A stretch of DNA of 64,000 nt, taken from positions 28,898,873-28,962,872 of the forward strand of contig OW804102.1 of NCBI GenBank assembly GCA_942159475.1. Direction: 5' to 3'. Shown piece after piece: positions 26,049 to 34,164 of the stretch. The notes beneath the pieces were generated by a model. It worked only from the letters and a program-made list of their open reading frames with translations. It searched no databases and was not told where the DNA came from. A program made the position numbers and the translations under genes. Position 1 is the first letter of the stretch. Every line of letters begins with the position of its first letter. This stretch comes from Sthenelais limicola. Taxonomy: Eukaryota > Annelida > Polychaeta > Phyllodocida > Sigalionidae.

Positions 26049-26750
26049 CCCCTTTCTCTCTCGCTCTCATGTCAACTTGACACAACATATAAATACCTGA
26101 AGCCTATGATACCATTGTCTAAAATGTGTCTAATATGTTTAATATGCCCCTGTATGTGTTACTGCCCACAGACCGGGGTATCAGTGGTCCTGCAGAGCAG
26201 CCCTACGCTAACATGGGGGAGTCGCTGTATGACGAGGTGAACGACAGACGCGGCATACGTCCTGACGTAGCCAACAATAATGACACAAATGTAAGCATGA
26301 CCACTCAATTCTAGAAATTCTGACGTGTCTGATGTTATTTCATTTAACATGTTATTTAACCAGTAAGCAACAATTTGAGTGGCCTTTTAGTTGATATACC
26401 AGTGGAACCATGATATCAGCACGGAAAAGGATAGGTTTGCTTTTCAAAAAAACCTCTTTGGTTCCATTTAGACCAGTTTAGTGCCGGACATATTTACAGG
26501 AACTCTTGAAGTTGTTCTTTAGCTGATGTAGGAATTAAAAGATTTTTCTTGTATATTTAGCTGAGAAATGCAGCGTTTATTTATGAATATTGTTCTATTT
26601 GTGTTTCAGAACCAATTAGTATACGCCCAACTGGATCTGCTGTCCCCTAAAAAGAACAAAAACCAGAACCAGAACAAGAAGTCACCAGCGGCTCAAAGGA
26701 GAGAGGCACCGACTGAATACGCACACATAGACTTTAACAAAACTGGATAA
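2927..26750 (+). CDS. Ig-superfamily inhibitory-type receptor with ITIM/ITSM tail (11 exons, 553 aa)
   Basis: Exons: 2927-2996, 5495-5818, 11803-12099, 13758-14042, 14739-14876, 16628-16655, 18056-18099, 19489-19590, 24723-24836, 26172-26290, 26610-26750. All introns are GT-AG, phases agree, and the frame is open to TAA at 26748. The protein has a signal peptide (1-23), Ig domain 1 (24-131), Ig domain 2 (132-230), Ig domain 3 (231-325), a membrane segment (about 337-360), a KRKAK stop-transfer and a tail of about 190 aa. Tail tyrosines: Y434 (GQYSEI), Y461, Y468, Y479 (PYANM), Y487 (SLYDEV), Y512 (LVYAQL, ITIM) and Y544 (TEYAHI, ITSM-like). In known families such motifs recruit SHP-type phosphatases and SH2 adaptors after Src-kinase phosphorylation; that role is inferred here. 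Skipping exon 8 leaves a 519-aa form in frame. Orthology is not identified; a cell-adhesion Ig protein is the main alternative. Confidence 0.87.
3192..4552. mobile_element. hAT-like non-autonomous DNA transposon in intron 1
   Basis: It begins CAGAGATGCCAA (3192-3203) and ends with the exact reverse complement (4541-4552). Flanking octamers TTAAAGCA and TTAAATTA agree at 6 of 8 positions, fitting a decayed 8-bp target duplication. The CAGRG-type terminus and 8-bp duplication are hAT hallmarks. Inside, an 85-bp GC-rich block (3245-3330) is repeated directly at 4347-4432. No transposase frame was seen. Confidence 0.7.
4712..4945. repeat. Dispersed TIR repeat R1, copy 1
   Basis: The left end GTCAGAAAATGTACAATTGG is mirrored by a right end reading CAATTGTACATTTTCTGAAG. 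Body landmarks such as CCTTCACCAATC and the CCTAGT block are shared with the copies at 7865, 32801 and 34165. It lies in intron 1. It is probably a small foldback (MITE-like) family; no coding capacity. Confidence 0.7.
5495..5818 (+). CDS. Receptor exon 2: Ig domain 1 (V/I-set-like)
   Basis: Phase 1-1 exon of 324 nt. The first core cysteine lies in VTFKC, the core tryptophan in ARKWLR, and the second cysteine in the canonical D-x-x-x-Y-x-C context (KDSTTYTC). N-glycosylation sequons NVS and NVT are present. Acceptor TTTTAG at 5494; donor GTAAGT at 5819. Confidence 0.9.
5999..6072. ncRNA. Candidate pre-miRNA-like hairpin in intron 2
   Basis: A 74-nt foldback 181 nt after exon 2. The outer 13 bp (GTCCTCGTCAAAT, 5999-6011) pair perfectly with 6060-6072. 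Inner segments TTTTC, CAT and CAGCATG also pair, with two G-U wobbles, one mismatch and one bulged base. The loop is about 11 nt. Size and shape fit a microRNA precursor, but a tiny foldback transposon would look the same. Expression is unknown. Confidence 0.4.
6349..6506. repeat. 15-bp minisatellite, CCACC orientation (intron 2)
   Basis: About ten degenerate copies of GCCACCYGGTAAARA. The array is homologous, in inverted orientation, to 10822-10905. The adjoining flank (GGTGAATAGCCACC) also has an inverted match there, so the arrays are true inverted copies. Confidence 0.8.
7865..8086. repeat. Dispersed TIR repeat R1, copy 2
   Basis: It starts GGGTCCGATTTTCAGAAAGT and ends with CAAAATCTGACCC in inverted orientation. 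The body aligns loosely with copy 1 (CCAATC..AAATAACCCGAATT). It is a diverged copy in intron 2. Its 70-codon open frame (7839-8051) is incidental. Confidence 0.6.
8383..8580. repeat. Local direct duplication of about 105 bp
   Basis: The block beginning GGTGAAAGTGAATTGTACAT recurs about 100 bp later with the same downstream GGAGGTGTGAGC and GGGGGGTCTGGGGGCATGCC. Each block contains an R1-type terminus (GTACATTTTCTGAAAATCTT). Confidence 0.7.
8605..9356. repeat. Pyrimidine-rich tandem array (TTTTTTCGACCTAC-type)
   Basis: About 750 bp of 14-18 bp units built from T-runs followed by CGACCTAC, CGACCAAC or CGACTAAC. The + strand, which is the receptor's sense strand, is strongly T/C-rich. A 114-codon frame crossing its left part is low-complexity and not a gene. 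Confidence 0.85.
9357..10821. other. Intron 2 remainder
   Basis: Mostly AT-rich. A G-rich stretch at about 9890-10240 carries repeated GGGG blocks and may be an old repeat, but no termini or coding potential were recognised. Confidence 0.4.
10822..10905. repeat. 15-bp minisatellite, GGTGG orientation (intron 2)
   Basis: About five copies of GGGTGGCTTTTTACC, the reverse complement of the array at 6349-6506. Both lie in the same intron about 4.3 kb apart and could pair in the transcript. Confidence 0.8.
11285..11465 (-). mobile_element. Short Penelope-like fragment with hammerhead-type core and 13-bp target duplication
   Basis: Flanked by perfect 13-bp direct repeats CTAAATATGGTTG (11285-11297 and 11453-11465). 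The minus strand of the 155-bp insert contains CUGAAGA (11435-11429), a GGUGC/GCACC stem and GAAAC (11412-11408). That is the CUGANGA-stem II-GAAA order of a hammerhead ribozyme core. Such motifs are known from Penelope-like retroelements of marine invertebrates. A matching stem I/III and cleavage triplet were not found, so activity is doubtful. Confidence 0.6.
11803..12099 (+). CDS. Receptor exon 3: Ig domain 2
   Basis: Phase 1-1 exon of 297 nt encoding a VPPVVEL start, core cysteines in VDVSC and RVQCTV, and an NNS sequon. The core tryptophan is absent (IQFNG at that point), so the fold call rests on the cysteine pair, exon phase and neighbouring Ig exons. Acceptor CACAACAG; donor GTAAGT. 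Confidence 0.85.
12100..13757. other. Intron 3
   Basis: AT-rich. It includes a small inverted repeat at 12509-12545 (GGGAGGTAT/ATACCTCCC), a poly-C/poly-G stretch near 13045-13082, and a perfect 17-bp-arm palindrome with a 3-nt spacer at 13278-13314. No exon or transposon ends were seen. Confidence 0.5.
13758..14042 (+). CDS. Receptor exon 4: Ig domain 3 (I/C2-set-like)
   Basis: Phase 1-1 exon of 285 nt. Landmarks are SVKLTC, the tryptophan in YTWYKD, and the D-x-G-x-Y-x-C signature in EDTGGNYSC, with an NYS sequon at the end. This is the clearest Ig fold of the three. Acceptor CTTCAG; donor GTGAGT. Confidence 0.92.
14043..14738. other. Intron 4
   Basis: AT-rich. At 14111-14140 it carries a fragment like the terminus of the GTCCACTA foldback family (see 29999-30109). 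Nothing else was recognised. Confidence 0.4.
14739..14876 (+). CDS. Receptor exon 5: stalk, transmembrane segment, stop-transfer
   Basis: A Pro/Ser/Thr stalk, then about 23 hydrophobic residues including AIIIGLCIFC, then QKRKAK. Phase 1-1, 138 nt. The basic cluster sets the C-terminus in the cytosol. Juxtamembrane cysteines could be palmitoylated (inference). Confidence 0.9.
14966..15045. repeat. Microsatellite (CT)n
   Basis: A C-run followed by a long CT dinucleotide run and mixed CT-rich sequence in intron 5. Confidence 0.85.
15046..16627. other. Intron 5 remainder
   Basis: AT-rich with no exon, RNA gene or transposon termini recognised. Confidence 0.4.
16628..16655 (+). CDS. Receptor exon 6: cytoplasmic micro-exon
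   Basis: A 28-nt exon encoding about SGGSTAKLTR, bounded by TTTTGTAG and GTAAGA. It enters in phase 1 and leaves in phase 2, matching exon 7 exactly. Confidence 0.75.
16735..17632 (+). mobile_element. 5'-truncated non-LTR retrotransposon (CR1/Jockey-type 3' end)
   Basis: The open frame ending at 17034 encodes RRRDSHLLHLAYE, then TERIRKSF and a final FKIYLEENFF segment. This is the pattern seen at the C-terminus of CR1/Jockey-like reverse transcriptases (homology by recollection). Roughly 600 bp of 3'-UTR-like sequence follows, ending in AATAAACAATA and the short tandem (CATA)n at 17616-17632, typical of these elements. The catalytic RT domain is missing. It is inserted sense in receptor intron 6. 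Confidence 0.7.
18056..18099 (+). CDS. Receptor exon 7: cytoplasmic exon
   Basis: A 44-nt exon encoding RNGNLERVDIPPQSD. It has acceptor TTTACAG and donor GTATGT, enters in phase 2 and leaves in phase 1. No tyrosine. It can splice in frame to exon 8 or directly to exon 9. Confidence 0.75.
18500..18646. mobile_element. Foldback (MITE-like) element in intron 7
   Basis: The left arm from 18505 includes GCGTATCAGACAC. It is mirrored by GTGTCTGATACAC in the right arm (18611-18634). TGTAAATG/CATTTACA in the middle also pair, giving a long imperfect hairpin. No coding potential. Confidence 0.7.
18742..18932. mobile_element. Near-palindromic foldback element in intron 7
   Basis: The termini AAGGGGGTCTCCACTGGCTG and the inverted right end differ by about one substitution and one indel. 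TAAGCCTTGCGATGGT and its reverse complement continue the match, so nearly the whole 191 bp folds on itself. The 62-codon frame at 18820 is incidental. Confidence 0.8.
19183..19345 (+). mobile_element. tRNA-derived SINE in intron 7
   Basis: The tRNA-like head has an A box (TGACCGAGTGG, 19189-19199) and a B box (GGTTCGAACC, 19244-19253), the internal RNA polymerase III promoter. A body with ACTAGAGGAAGACCACCATT and an A-rich tail follow. The body recurs alone at 27649-27704, proving dispersal. The head is followed by non-tRNA sequence, so this is not a functional tRNA gene. Confidence 0.8.
19489..19590 (+). CDS. Receptor exon 8: candidate arginine-rich cassette exon
   Basis: 102 nt, open throughout, phase 1 in and phase 1 out, with acceptor CTATTTAG and donor GTAAGT. 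It encodes a basic stretch KRRSQRRRR followed by a less charged segment ending AEHLC. Because it is symmetric, exon 7 can also join exon 9 directly. The Arg cluster could be a nuclear-type or lipid-binding motif (inference). It starts 144 bp after the SINE. Inclusion in mRNA is unproven. Confidence 0.6.
21043..21295. repeat. Tandem repeat, about 85-bp unit, three copies
   Basis: GGGATACTGTAAAC (or GGGATACTTTAAAC) followed by AGGGAAAG and an ATAATAAAT-rich spacer recurs three times. Confidence 0.75.
23648..23938. mobile_element. Small TIR element in intron 8
   Basis: TAAAGCGGAC at the left is mirrored by GTCCGCTTTA at 23929-23938. About 290 bp, non-coding. Only about 10 bp of perfect terminal inverted repeat supports this. 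Confidence 0.4.
24723..24836 (+). CDS. Receptor exon 9: first tyrosine motifs
   Basis: 114 nt, phase 1-1. It encodes DGQYSEI (Y434), a proline/basic linker with KPIPAKR, and EPMYSEA (Y461). These YSE tyrosines fit SH2-type sites loosely but miss the ITIM consensus at -2 or +3. The linker may be an SH3-type ligand (inference). Confidence 0.88.
24872..24967. mobile_element. 96-bp foldback element in intron 9
   Basis: AGTAGACTCCCGCTAAGGCG at the left pairs imperfectly with the right arm ending GCGAGACTCTACT. GACCACC/GGTGGTC lies inside. MITE-like, non-coding, 35 bp past the exon 9 donor. Confidence 0.65.
25729..26068. repeat. CT-rich microsatellite tract
   Basis: About 340 bp of nearly pure pyrimidine on the + strand, including (CCCT)n and a long (CT)n at 26010-26043. 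It lies about 100 bp before the exon 10 acceptor. Frames in it are low-complexity. Confidence 0.85.
26172..26290 (+). CDS. Receptor exon 10: YANM and S-type ITIM
   Basis: 119 nt, acceptor CCCACAG, donor GTAAGC, phase 1 in and phase 0 out. It encodes QPYANM (Y479), which fits YxxM (PI3K p85) and YxNx (Grb2), then SLYDEV (Y487), which fits (S/I/V/L)xYxx(I/V/L). The tyrosines are 8 residues apart, too close for one tandem-SH2 protein to bridge comfortably. Confidence 0.9.
26345..26618 (+). repeat. Intron 10 segment duplicated at 43490-43761
   Basis: Near-identical to 43490-43761, with scattered substitutions and small indels. The match runs through the 3' splice site into the first nine coding bases (AACCAATTA) of exon 11. 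Confidence 0.85.
26610..26750 (+). CDS. Receptor exon 11: ITIM plus ITSM-like C-terminus
   Basis: 141 nt including TAA (26748-26750). It encodes NQLVYAQLDLL (Y512; LxYxxL is a full ITIM), a Lys/Asn/Gln spacer, and PTEYAHIDF (Y544; TxYxxI is an ITSM). The 32-residue spacing suits tandem SH2 domains of SHP-type phosphatases. The ITSM-type motif sits 9 residues from the C-terminus, as in PD-1-like tails; this is similarity of layout only. Confidence 0.93.
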   Translation, partial: NQLVYAQLDLLSPKKNKNQNQNKKSPAAQRREAPTEYAHIDFNKTG

Positions 26751-27560
26751 GGTTACCATGGAAACACAAAAGTATCAGTACACATACAGCGTCTGGCATA
26801 CCCTCACAGCAGAGACAGCTCGTAACTAAGTGGATTATAACTTCCTTCTGTCTCGCTAAGGATTCAACTGCACTGGATACGTTACTTTACATTAACAAAC
26901 AGGATTCTGGACTCTGATCATGTTACCTTGGATATTAATACTCTTTTCCTAGCAAACTGTTTGTGACTTTGTACTGACATTGTTTTTCCAATGAGTCAGC
27001 ACGCAACCGCTACCTACCGTCAAGCGTGAGAAGTAATCGAAGGTTCATACTGTGTTTCAAATGTCGTCTGCTGTTTTGTGAAGGGGCAGACGAGATTTAT
27101 GAATACTTGTTCAGGTCCGGGAAGTTCCACTAACTACCTACATACTGCAAAGATAGCAATAGCGTCTCGGGGAACAATATCCATGCTCCTTGGGCTTAAC
27201 TAAACAAGTCTAGCTTTGACAACTGTTTCTGCAAAGGAATCCCTCTGCCATTTCTAGAAATATTTATAAACATCAGAAGATACGTCCAATATTCCCATGC
27301 TAAATTGCAGCTACATTCAGCTGCAAATTTCCAGGATAGAGTAACATTTGCGACACAGGGACAAGATGATAAAGTGAATAATTAGGAACGACAACGTGCC
27401 CAGGGTTGGGCATGGGCAGTTGGCACAGGTGCAGAAAGGAACGCATTTACTGTGGCCAACAATAGCTGTGTTTCCGATTTATATAGCTGAAAACATTTTA
27501 ATCTTTTTTAGGTAGCCACCTTCCAGGAACTAAAATAAATGTCTTTCGTGACAATACTTG
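26751..27560 (+). other. Probable receptor 3' UTR
   Basis: Non-coding sequence after the stop. An AATAAA hexamer at 27534-27539 would end the transcript near 27555. Not proven by transcript data. Confidence 0.5.
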
Positions 27561-27648
27561 TTTTAAACAAGAGAAATGTGCCTTTTAACGGTTCATGGTT
27601 AGGAAACTTATTTTCTGCTTCGTACTCTCTCCCCCCCCCCCCGTCCCC

Positions 27649-27704
27649 CAGGTACTAGAGGAAAACCACCATTGCGGTGATCTAGTCCTGGTAAAAAATG
27701 TTTA
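27649..27704 (+). mobile_element. SINE 3'-body fragment
   Basis: CCAGGTACTAGAGGAAAACC and the following CTAGTCCTGGTAAAAAATG match the body of the full SINE at 19183-19345. The tRNA-like head is absent and a poly-C run lies just upstream. Confidence 0.75.
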
Positions 27705-29998
27705 GGAAAAAAAGGCACCAAAAATAATTAGGCATGGTTAATTATTTTTTGACGGAGGCGGAGGGTGGAAGAGTAAATCGGAAACATACCCAATTTTGTT
27801 GTGCCTGCTCTGAGAATTTTTTATACTGCATCGTTGGTTTTTAATAGGAAAAGTTTAATTAGAAATCCTTGGCATTGAAGTGATGACAATCTAAGATGTA
27901 TTGCCCCATACTTCCATGTAGTTAAAATTCGTGATAAATTACATGGAATATGTCTCAGATAGCCGCTAATCAGCATTTTTAGAAAGTCCCATGATCGTTC
28001 ATAATTATAATGGGAAATTGTAAAGAGCTACATTACTACTATAAGGTATTTATAATTTTTATAAAGGCCTCAGGAAGGGAAGCAAAAGCTTGTAATTGAT
28101 ATTCAATGATGCATAGTTAATGTGTGTATTGCTAGCTTTGTATATTTAGATTTGTGATTAATTATATTATAACAACATTGTAAAAGAAATCCGGGAAGTA
28201 TAAATATGATGTATTAGTTGGTAAAGTGTCGGTTACCATTGTGAATTTAGATATACGAAGAATTATATGTCTTGAGTGCTGAGAACAGATACAAGACACA
28301 CTTGTAATATATCAATATGTAAAATGAAATGATGTTCTAAGTAGGATAGAATATGAATATTAGACCTTTCCCATTTCGCCAGTTTGCATGTAACAAGTTA
28401 TTGCCAACAATTCTAACATGATTATTTTATTTTGGTTTTAATTCAATCCCATTTGGAAATCACTCGGATGGAAAATATCGATGGTGTCGAAACCATTTTA
28501 TATAATTTTATTGGCGTGCCAGAATATGGATTGACGGAGTGGAAAGTTCCTTTAGGGACTGAGGGTCAAGAAGACTCGTAGAAGATATATTTTCCATTGT
28601 CCATTGAATACAAAGCTTCCTGGTATCAATACAGGTATTAATACAGGGAAGGTGCGTTTTACTTCGTTTTCTGTTCTCTTGAACCTTTCTAAGAAGAATC
28701 TTTACACATAATAAGGACATATACTATGTATAGGGCAGATCAGGTCATCGAGATGAAAACAATAGGGGAATTGCATACTCCTACGCCATCTTGAATCTTG
28801 TTTGGCATAGAATTAAGGGAAATTTTATGTCCGAGTAACACAAGGCAAAACATTCCATGTTTAACGTGGAGTATCTATAGTTATTATACCCACGTTTTTT
28901 ACACCCCGTGATAGGAAGAGAGGTCTTTATTTTCCCATCATACATTTGGGGTTTGTGTCATTATCATTGGTAGTAATGTTGACTCATTATCATTATCTTT
29001 ACTAATAGCTTTTACTTTCATCACAGAATAGTGTGTTTGGCTTCTTCAAAAGCGGGTCTTTCGGCCAGTGTTCAAGATTTTAAAAGATGAGAATTTATTG
29101 CTTGCTTGGTCATGATAAAAATACAGCAAAATATTTGTATGGTCAGTTAGGATTGTATCCCATAATGCTCTGCAAACGACACATGCGGTGGCATATGCCG
29201 AACCCCCTATGGGATTGTAGTTAACATTTTCTTGAGTTTTTACCCAAAGTATTTTTTGAACTTGGTGAAATTTCTAATTGCTCATATCTTAGTGCATACT
29301 TGTCAAATATTAGGCCTAACTTGGACTGGTGACAATCATCATTTATGGTGCTTTAAAGGGGTCGTTTTTATTTCGTTGATCGTTATTAGTTTTATGTATT
29401 TTTTAAAATTTCGATATGTGGCATCCCTTTGCACCTTGAAAATAATTCTGTTGAAATATGAAATTATATGAAAATATAAAATCATGAAGAAGTTATATGT
29501 AAATTGCCAAAGTATATACTTCTCGTTAATTTGTCCGCACTACTCAGCATCCTATGAAAGGTCTTACTGCCGCAAAAACTCACCAAATGCAAAAAGAAAA
29601 TATTATAAGCTCAAAAGAATTAGAAGTTGAGCATTACTTTACACTACTCATTTATATTGTAAATATATTAATCTGTCATTACGTAATCGTACATTTAACA
29701 TGATGTCCATTTCTGTGTATTGGACACCATCAGCGCTATTTTTGTACTGTTTGTATTCTAAAACGTCCAACAATCTGATGTAAATACCTGGTACTGATGA
29801 TAATTAGTTTTAATCTTTCCTGCGACTTAATACTCTCTTACTTACTCTGAATGACTCTTTTCATTCATATTAGTTATTTTTAGCATTCTTTTAATGGAGA
29901 CGTTTTCCCTGGTTCAGATATTCTGCACAAATACTCTTAACCTAGAATCTTTATATCTATGTTTATGACTCCTCCCCACGACTAATGTTTGTTGTGTA
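27705..29998. other. Intergenic, nothing recognised
   Basis: AT-rich. Short frames such as 28508-28720 and 29232-29471 show no domain-like features. Confidence 0.4.
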
Positions 29999-30109
29999 AA
30001 GGGCCTGGTCCACTACGCCGATTGTCATGCGATTCTCAGAGAAGTTAGTGCAAAAGAGTCCTCTTCGGCGCAAACCCGCATGAGAATCGGCTTAGTGGAC
30101 AAGTCCCTT
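29999..30109. mobile_element. 111-bp foldback element with 33-bp TIRs (GTCCACTA family)
   Basis: Bases 29999-30031 and the reverse complement of 30077-30109 agree at 29 of 33 positions (core GTCCACTANGCCGATT). Related termini occur at 14111 and 24566. No coding capacity. Confidence 0.85.
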
Positions 30110-32285
30110 AAGGTTTACTATTTTAATTAAGTCTGATCAAAATACTGATTGTTATAGTCCTTGCTTTGATACTCTCAACTCATTTTTAATTAATTGCTTT
30201 TACAATCACTTTACTCTTTGGTATAACTCCCTCACGTCATAACATATCACCCTGTCATCGCTCTACTGTTTATAACAAATTATGTAAGTCTCCTTAACCT
30301 AATATGTAGAACTGAAAAGAGGAAATACATTCCTAATGTCAAATACAATTTGATTCAATACAAAAAATCACATGTAGGCTTACGTGGGCCATATAAAAAT
30401 GTGTATTATTTTCTTCGAGGGGAGGGGGCAGGGGGTTCCAGCTCCCAACATTTCTACATGTTCGGTTAAATCACAGTGGTCCAGTTAAAACCCTATCAGG
30501 GCGAGTAGTGCATTTATGCACTATTATTTGGGTCATTTTCCCCATAATATTGCCTATAAGACATGCTATTCATTTAATAAAACCTGCTATTTTACCCTCT
30601 TCCTCCTATGTCAATGTGTTCCAAATGTTGTAAGGACCAATAATCAAAAAAAAGTTCTTGTGCCTGGTAGATGCAGAAAATTTGGTGTCTATAATAGATT
30701 GTGGCTAAATTGGAAGAATTATAACTCTATTTATGCAATATTCATTCTTAAATTGGAAAAAAAATAAATCTAAATTTATTTTTTTGAAAAAATGCCATTC
30801 ATTCAGTTTTTCATGCTGAATAAAATGAATGGTCGTAAAAGTTGATGGATTTTGAAAATGGTTCCTTTAGAATGGTTTCCATGGCAACCAAACAGCCCGT
30901 TTTTTTCAATTGAAAAGGTGTATATCTGGTAAATGGTTGCTATGGTGACATAAAACATGAAATTTCTAAATTACAACTCATAACAAGTAGAGCAGAAAAT
31001 TTAGGTTCATGTGCAATTTACTCAGTACAAATCGCATTTCTTACAGCAAAATGGTGATAAAAAGACCATGTGGCATTGTCCTGATTAATTTTCACTGTCT
31101 GGACATCATTGCCTTTTACATCATCTATCTCCTTTTAAAAAGTCACTTAGGCTAAGTAGTTTAGCTCAAAATTTAACAGGCAGGCAACTTTGAAAGACTA
31201 TAACTTCACTAATATTTGGAGTATCACAAAGATTTTTTCGTTTTTATAATGCTTGGTACGGCCACAATAAGGGACAATTTAAAAGACAACCTCCCTTATC
31301 AGACCCTCTGCCCTTAAAGGGTTAATTACATTGATTGTAAAAGTGTTTGTAAAAAAAAAGATTTCTTTCTTCTGTATCGACCAAAGGCGCTGGTTTGGTA
31401 GTCTAGGCCAGGTATCATTTACATTGTGTGATTAGGAGGATAACATATATTCTGTTCTTTGTTGGTATGTTTGGAAGCCAACTTTTTTACTGAATCCAAT
31501 TAGTATCTACTACGACTAATCACTATAATATATCTTTGAATATCAGTCCCTTTCTCATAATGAAATTAGTCCTGTCTTTATCATCTCAATTATGCTGGGT
31601 ATGTATTCAGCATGGTCTTATACAGTGGGACCAGTGGAAACATAATTAGAATGTCTGTGTGTATAGTTTATGGTTTTTCCTGCTATTATGTTATGTAAAT
31701 AACCTGTGTAATCGCACAATATTCCAGGTATAACATGACCCCGTTGGCTAGGTATGTATGCCCTAGGGTCTGATCGCTAACATATCTAAAAGGCCTGTCA
31801 CACACGATTTTAAAAAAAATATCACTAAAATTGAATCTGATATTGGTATTACAGGTGAATACTTAGAGCTCATGTCAAAATCAAATAAAGCTGACAATAT
31901 CTTGATTTATATTATAGTATTTTATATACATGTATAAAATATATATTGCAAGAATTTTTCAATTTAAAAAAGGCTAAAATATGAAAGGTTTGACTAATTG
32001 TACATATATATTGGTGGCTTTCTTTCCACCTAATCGCCAGCTTCCCTATATCTAATATTTACAAATCTGAGTGTTGAATATGTACAGAATGCTCTGAGCG
32101 TTGTACAGAAAGGTTGGACAAAATTATAGGAAATTCTATTGTGTATGCAATCATTGAAGGTAGCTGGCATTTTAAAATGGTTAAGACCTTCTTTCACCAG
32201 TCCCTTTCTACTATATATTTTGGTTGTGATGGAAAGATATTTTAGATGTTAGATGTAATGGCAAATGTACAACTTACAACCATTA
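30110..32285. other. Intergenic, nothing recognised
   Basis: AT-rich. A perfect short palindrome TAGTGCAT-tt-ATGCACTA lies at about 30505-30522. A mildly GC-richer block with ATGGCAACC-type phrases at 30780-31320 may be an old repeat without defined ends. Confidence 0.4.
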
Positions 32286-32558
32286 AGGGCCTTATCCACC
32301 ACGACGTAAAAAATCGCTTCAAAATTTTCATGGGGAAGAAAAGGCTTTTTGATTCGCGCTTTAGCTCTATTTCTTTTATCTAGATCACCATATGATCTTA
32401 TCGCGCCAAACCAATATCCACTGTGTTGCGATATTGTAATTTTATCTAGATAAAAATATTTGTCGATGAAAATAAGCTTGAGTTCGAAAGCAAACGCCTT
32501 TTCTTCCCCTTAGATGATTTGTCGTGAGGTTTCACTAGGTTGTGGATATCGGCCCGAG
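32286..32558. mobile_element. Foldback element
   Basis: TTAAGGGCCTTATCCACCAC at the left and a degenerate inverted match (GTGGATATCGGCCC) at the right. Internal arms GGGGAAGAAAAGGC and GCCTTTTCTTCCCC pair exactly. The 44-bp segment at 32575-32618 just right of it recurs at 33373-33420. Confidence 0.6.
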
Positions 32559-32800
32559 GCGAATTTGTTGTACATGTTGACGTTGCTAGATGTGTGGAGA
32601 TTTGAATCGGTTTCAACTTTAGAAACAGATGACATGGTGTCAATCATTCAAGGCAAATGGACTGCCTATACCCTATTATAATGTTACGAGGAAACATTTG
32701 CTACTATTGTGTAAAATCACTAGGGATACTGATTAACCACCAGCACCTGATTTGTATTTGAATACATGATGTTAATTGTGAAGATGACAATCCAAAAAAA

Positions 32801-33096
32801 GGGTCAGGTCGTCAAATAATGTACAATTCGCCTTCACCAATCTTCTCAAATAACCCGAATCTAAGTTCAACATGTCATGAAAATACAGATCGTTTGAATC
32901 AATGCAGTACCAAATATTGGGACTAAGGGCTGAAAACCTACCATTAGCTGGAGAGCCCCCTTACATGGCAACCTCTTTGCAATAAAAGTTTTCAAAAAAA
33001 TCAAATTCAAATATACTCAGATACACCTAGTATTTTTAGCCTGATTTATCAGAATTTGTAGACGTGCCGATTGAACATTTTATGACGATCTGACCC
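32801..33096. repeat. Dispersed TIR repeat R1, copy 3
   Basis: It begins GGGTCAGGTCGTCAAATAAT and ends GACGATCTGACCC. The body matches copy 1 (CGCCTTCACCAATC and the ACACCTAGTATTTT block), with about 80 bp of extra sequence near 32925-33005. Confidence 0.7.
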
Positions 33097-33705
33097 AAAA
33101 AGGAATTCAAAGATGGATAGTGTTCTGCTATTCAGGCCAAATAGTTCAACGAGAATGAACATGTCAATTGTGTTGACATTTGAAACTACTCATCAATCTA
33201 TTTTACCAGCCCTTTTGAGCCCTTTAAACGTGACCAAAGTCAGTCCACCTGACTGTGGAGTAGTTGTGAGGAAACGTGTATTAACATTCTAACAAATAAA
33301 CCCAACGTTGACGTTTTTAAAGTAGAATGTAAAGTGCGGTTAGCGTACTGGAATATTTATGTATACAAAGCAATGTTGACGTTGCTAGATGTGTAGAGAT
33401 TTGAATCGGTTCAAATACCTTTTATATTATGGAGGTAAAATCCATTGCTGCGATATACTTGCGACACAATTCGAATTAGTGGAGTAGCATTTGGTGGGAC
33501 ATGTTTTATATCGCATGTGCATGTGAAAGCCTTGCGATTTTTCTGAACCAGGGTTCATAGTTATCGCATCGTTTTTGTGTCGCACCTTTATCGCAGTTAA
33601 TCGCTCCAATGGAGCACGACCTTTAGAGTTAATAACACAGATGTTGTGTCTTGAGTATTACATTGCTTATCACTGAGGGTCGATCATTTTGAGTTAAGAC
33701 AACTT

Positions 33706-33737
<32 letters not shown>

Positions 33738-34164
33738 TTTACTTTTTGAAAAAATATATCACAGTCGTATGTTGGTTAAGGTTCCATTTCCCCCCGACTC
33801 ATTTCAAGTAAAGGAAATATATAATGTTCTATATGATTATGCCATCCCCTTTTTATTGGCAGTTCCACTAACTTTGTCATTAAAATATTTCTTTGGTATT
33901 AAACTGTTCATTTACACAAGTACACAGTCCGTCTTGTTCTTATTTATCTTGTTTTTCTGCCTAACTTGATACGTCGGTATTCTGGGTATCTATGTTTACT
34001 AGTCATTCATTTATTTTAATCCTAAGGAAACAACTATTTATTCTTTGCTACTTCAATCGAGATGTCATACTCGATAAAAGGAAGATAAACATTTATCATA
34101 TATTTATTATTCCAGAATTTTAACAGATTTCGTATCCCACTACGTGGTGGCAACTAACAAATAT
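33097..34164. other. Intergenic, nothing firm
   Basis: Contains a (CTTT)n microsatellite at 33703-33738 and a patch with GCGATA/TATCGC words at 33440-33605 that may be another decayed foldback element. No gene recognised. Confidence 0.4.
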
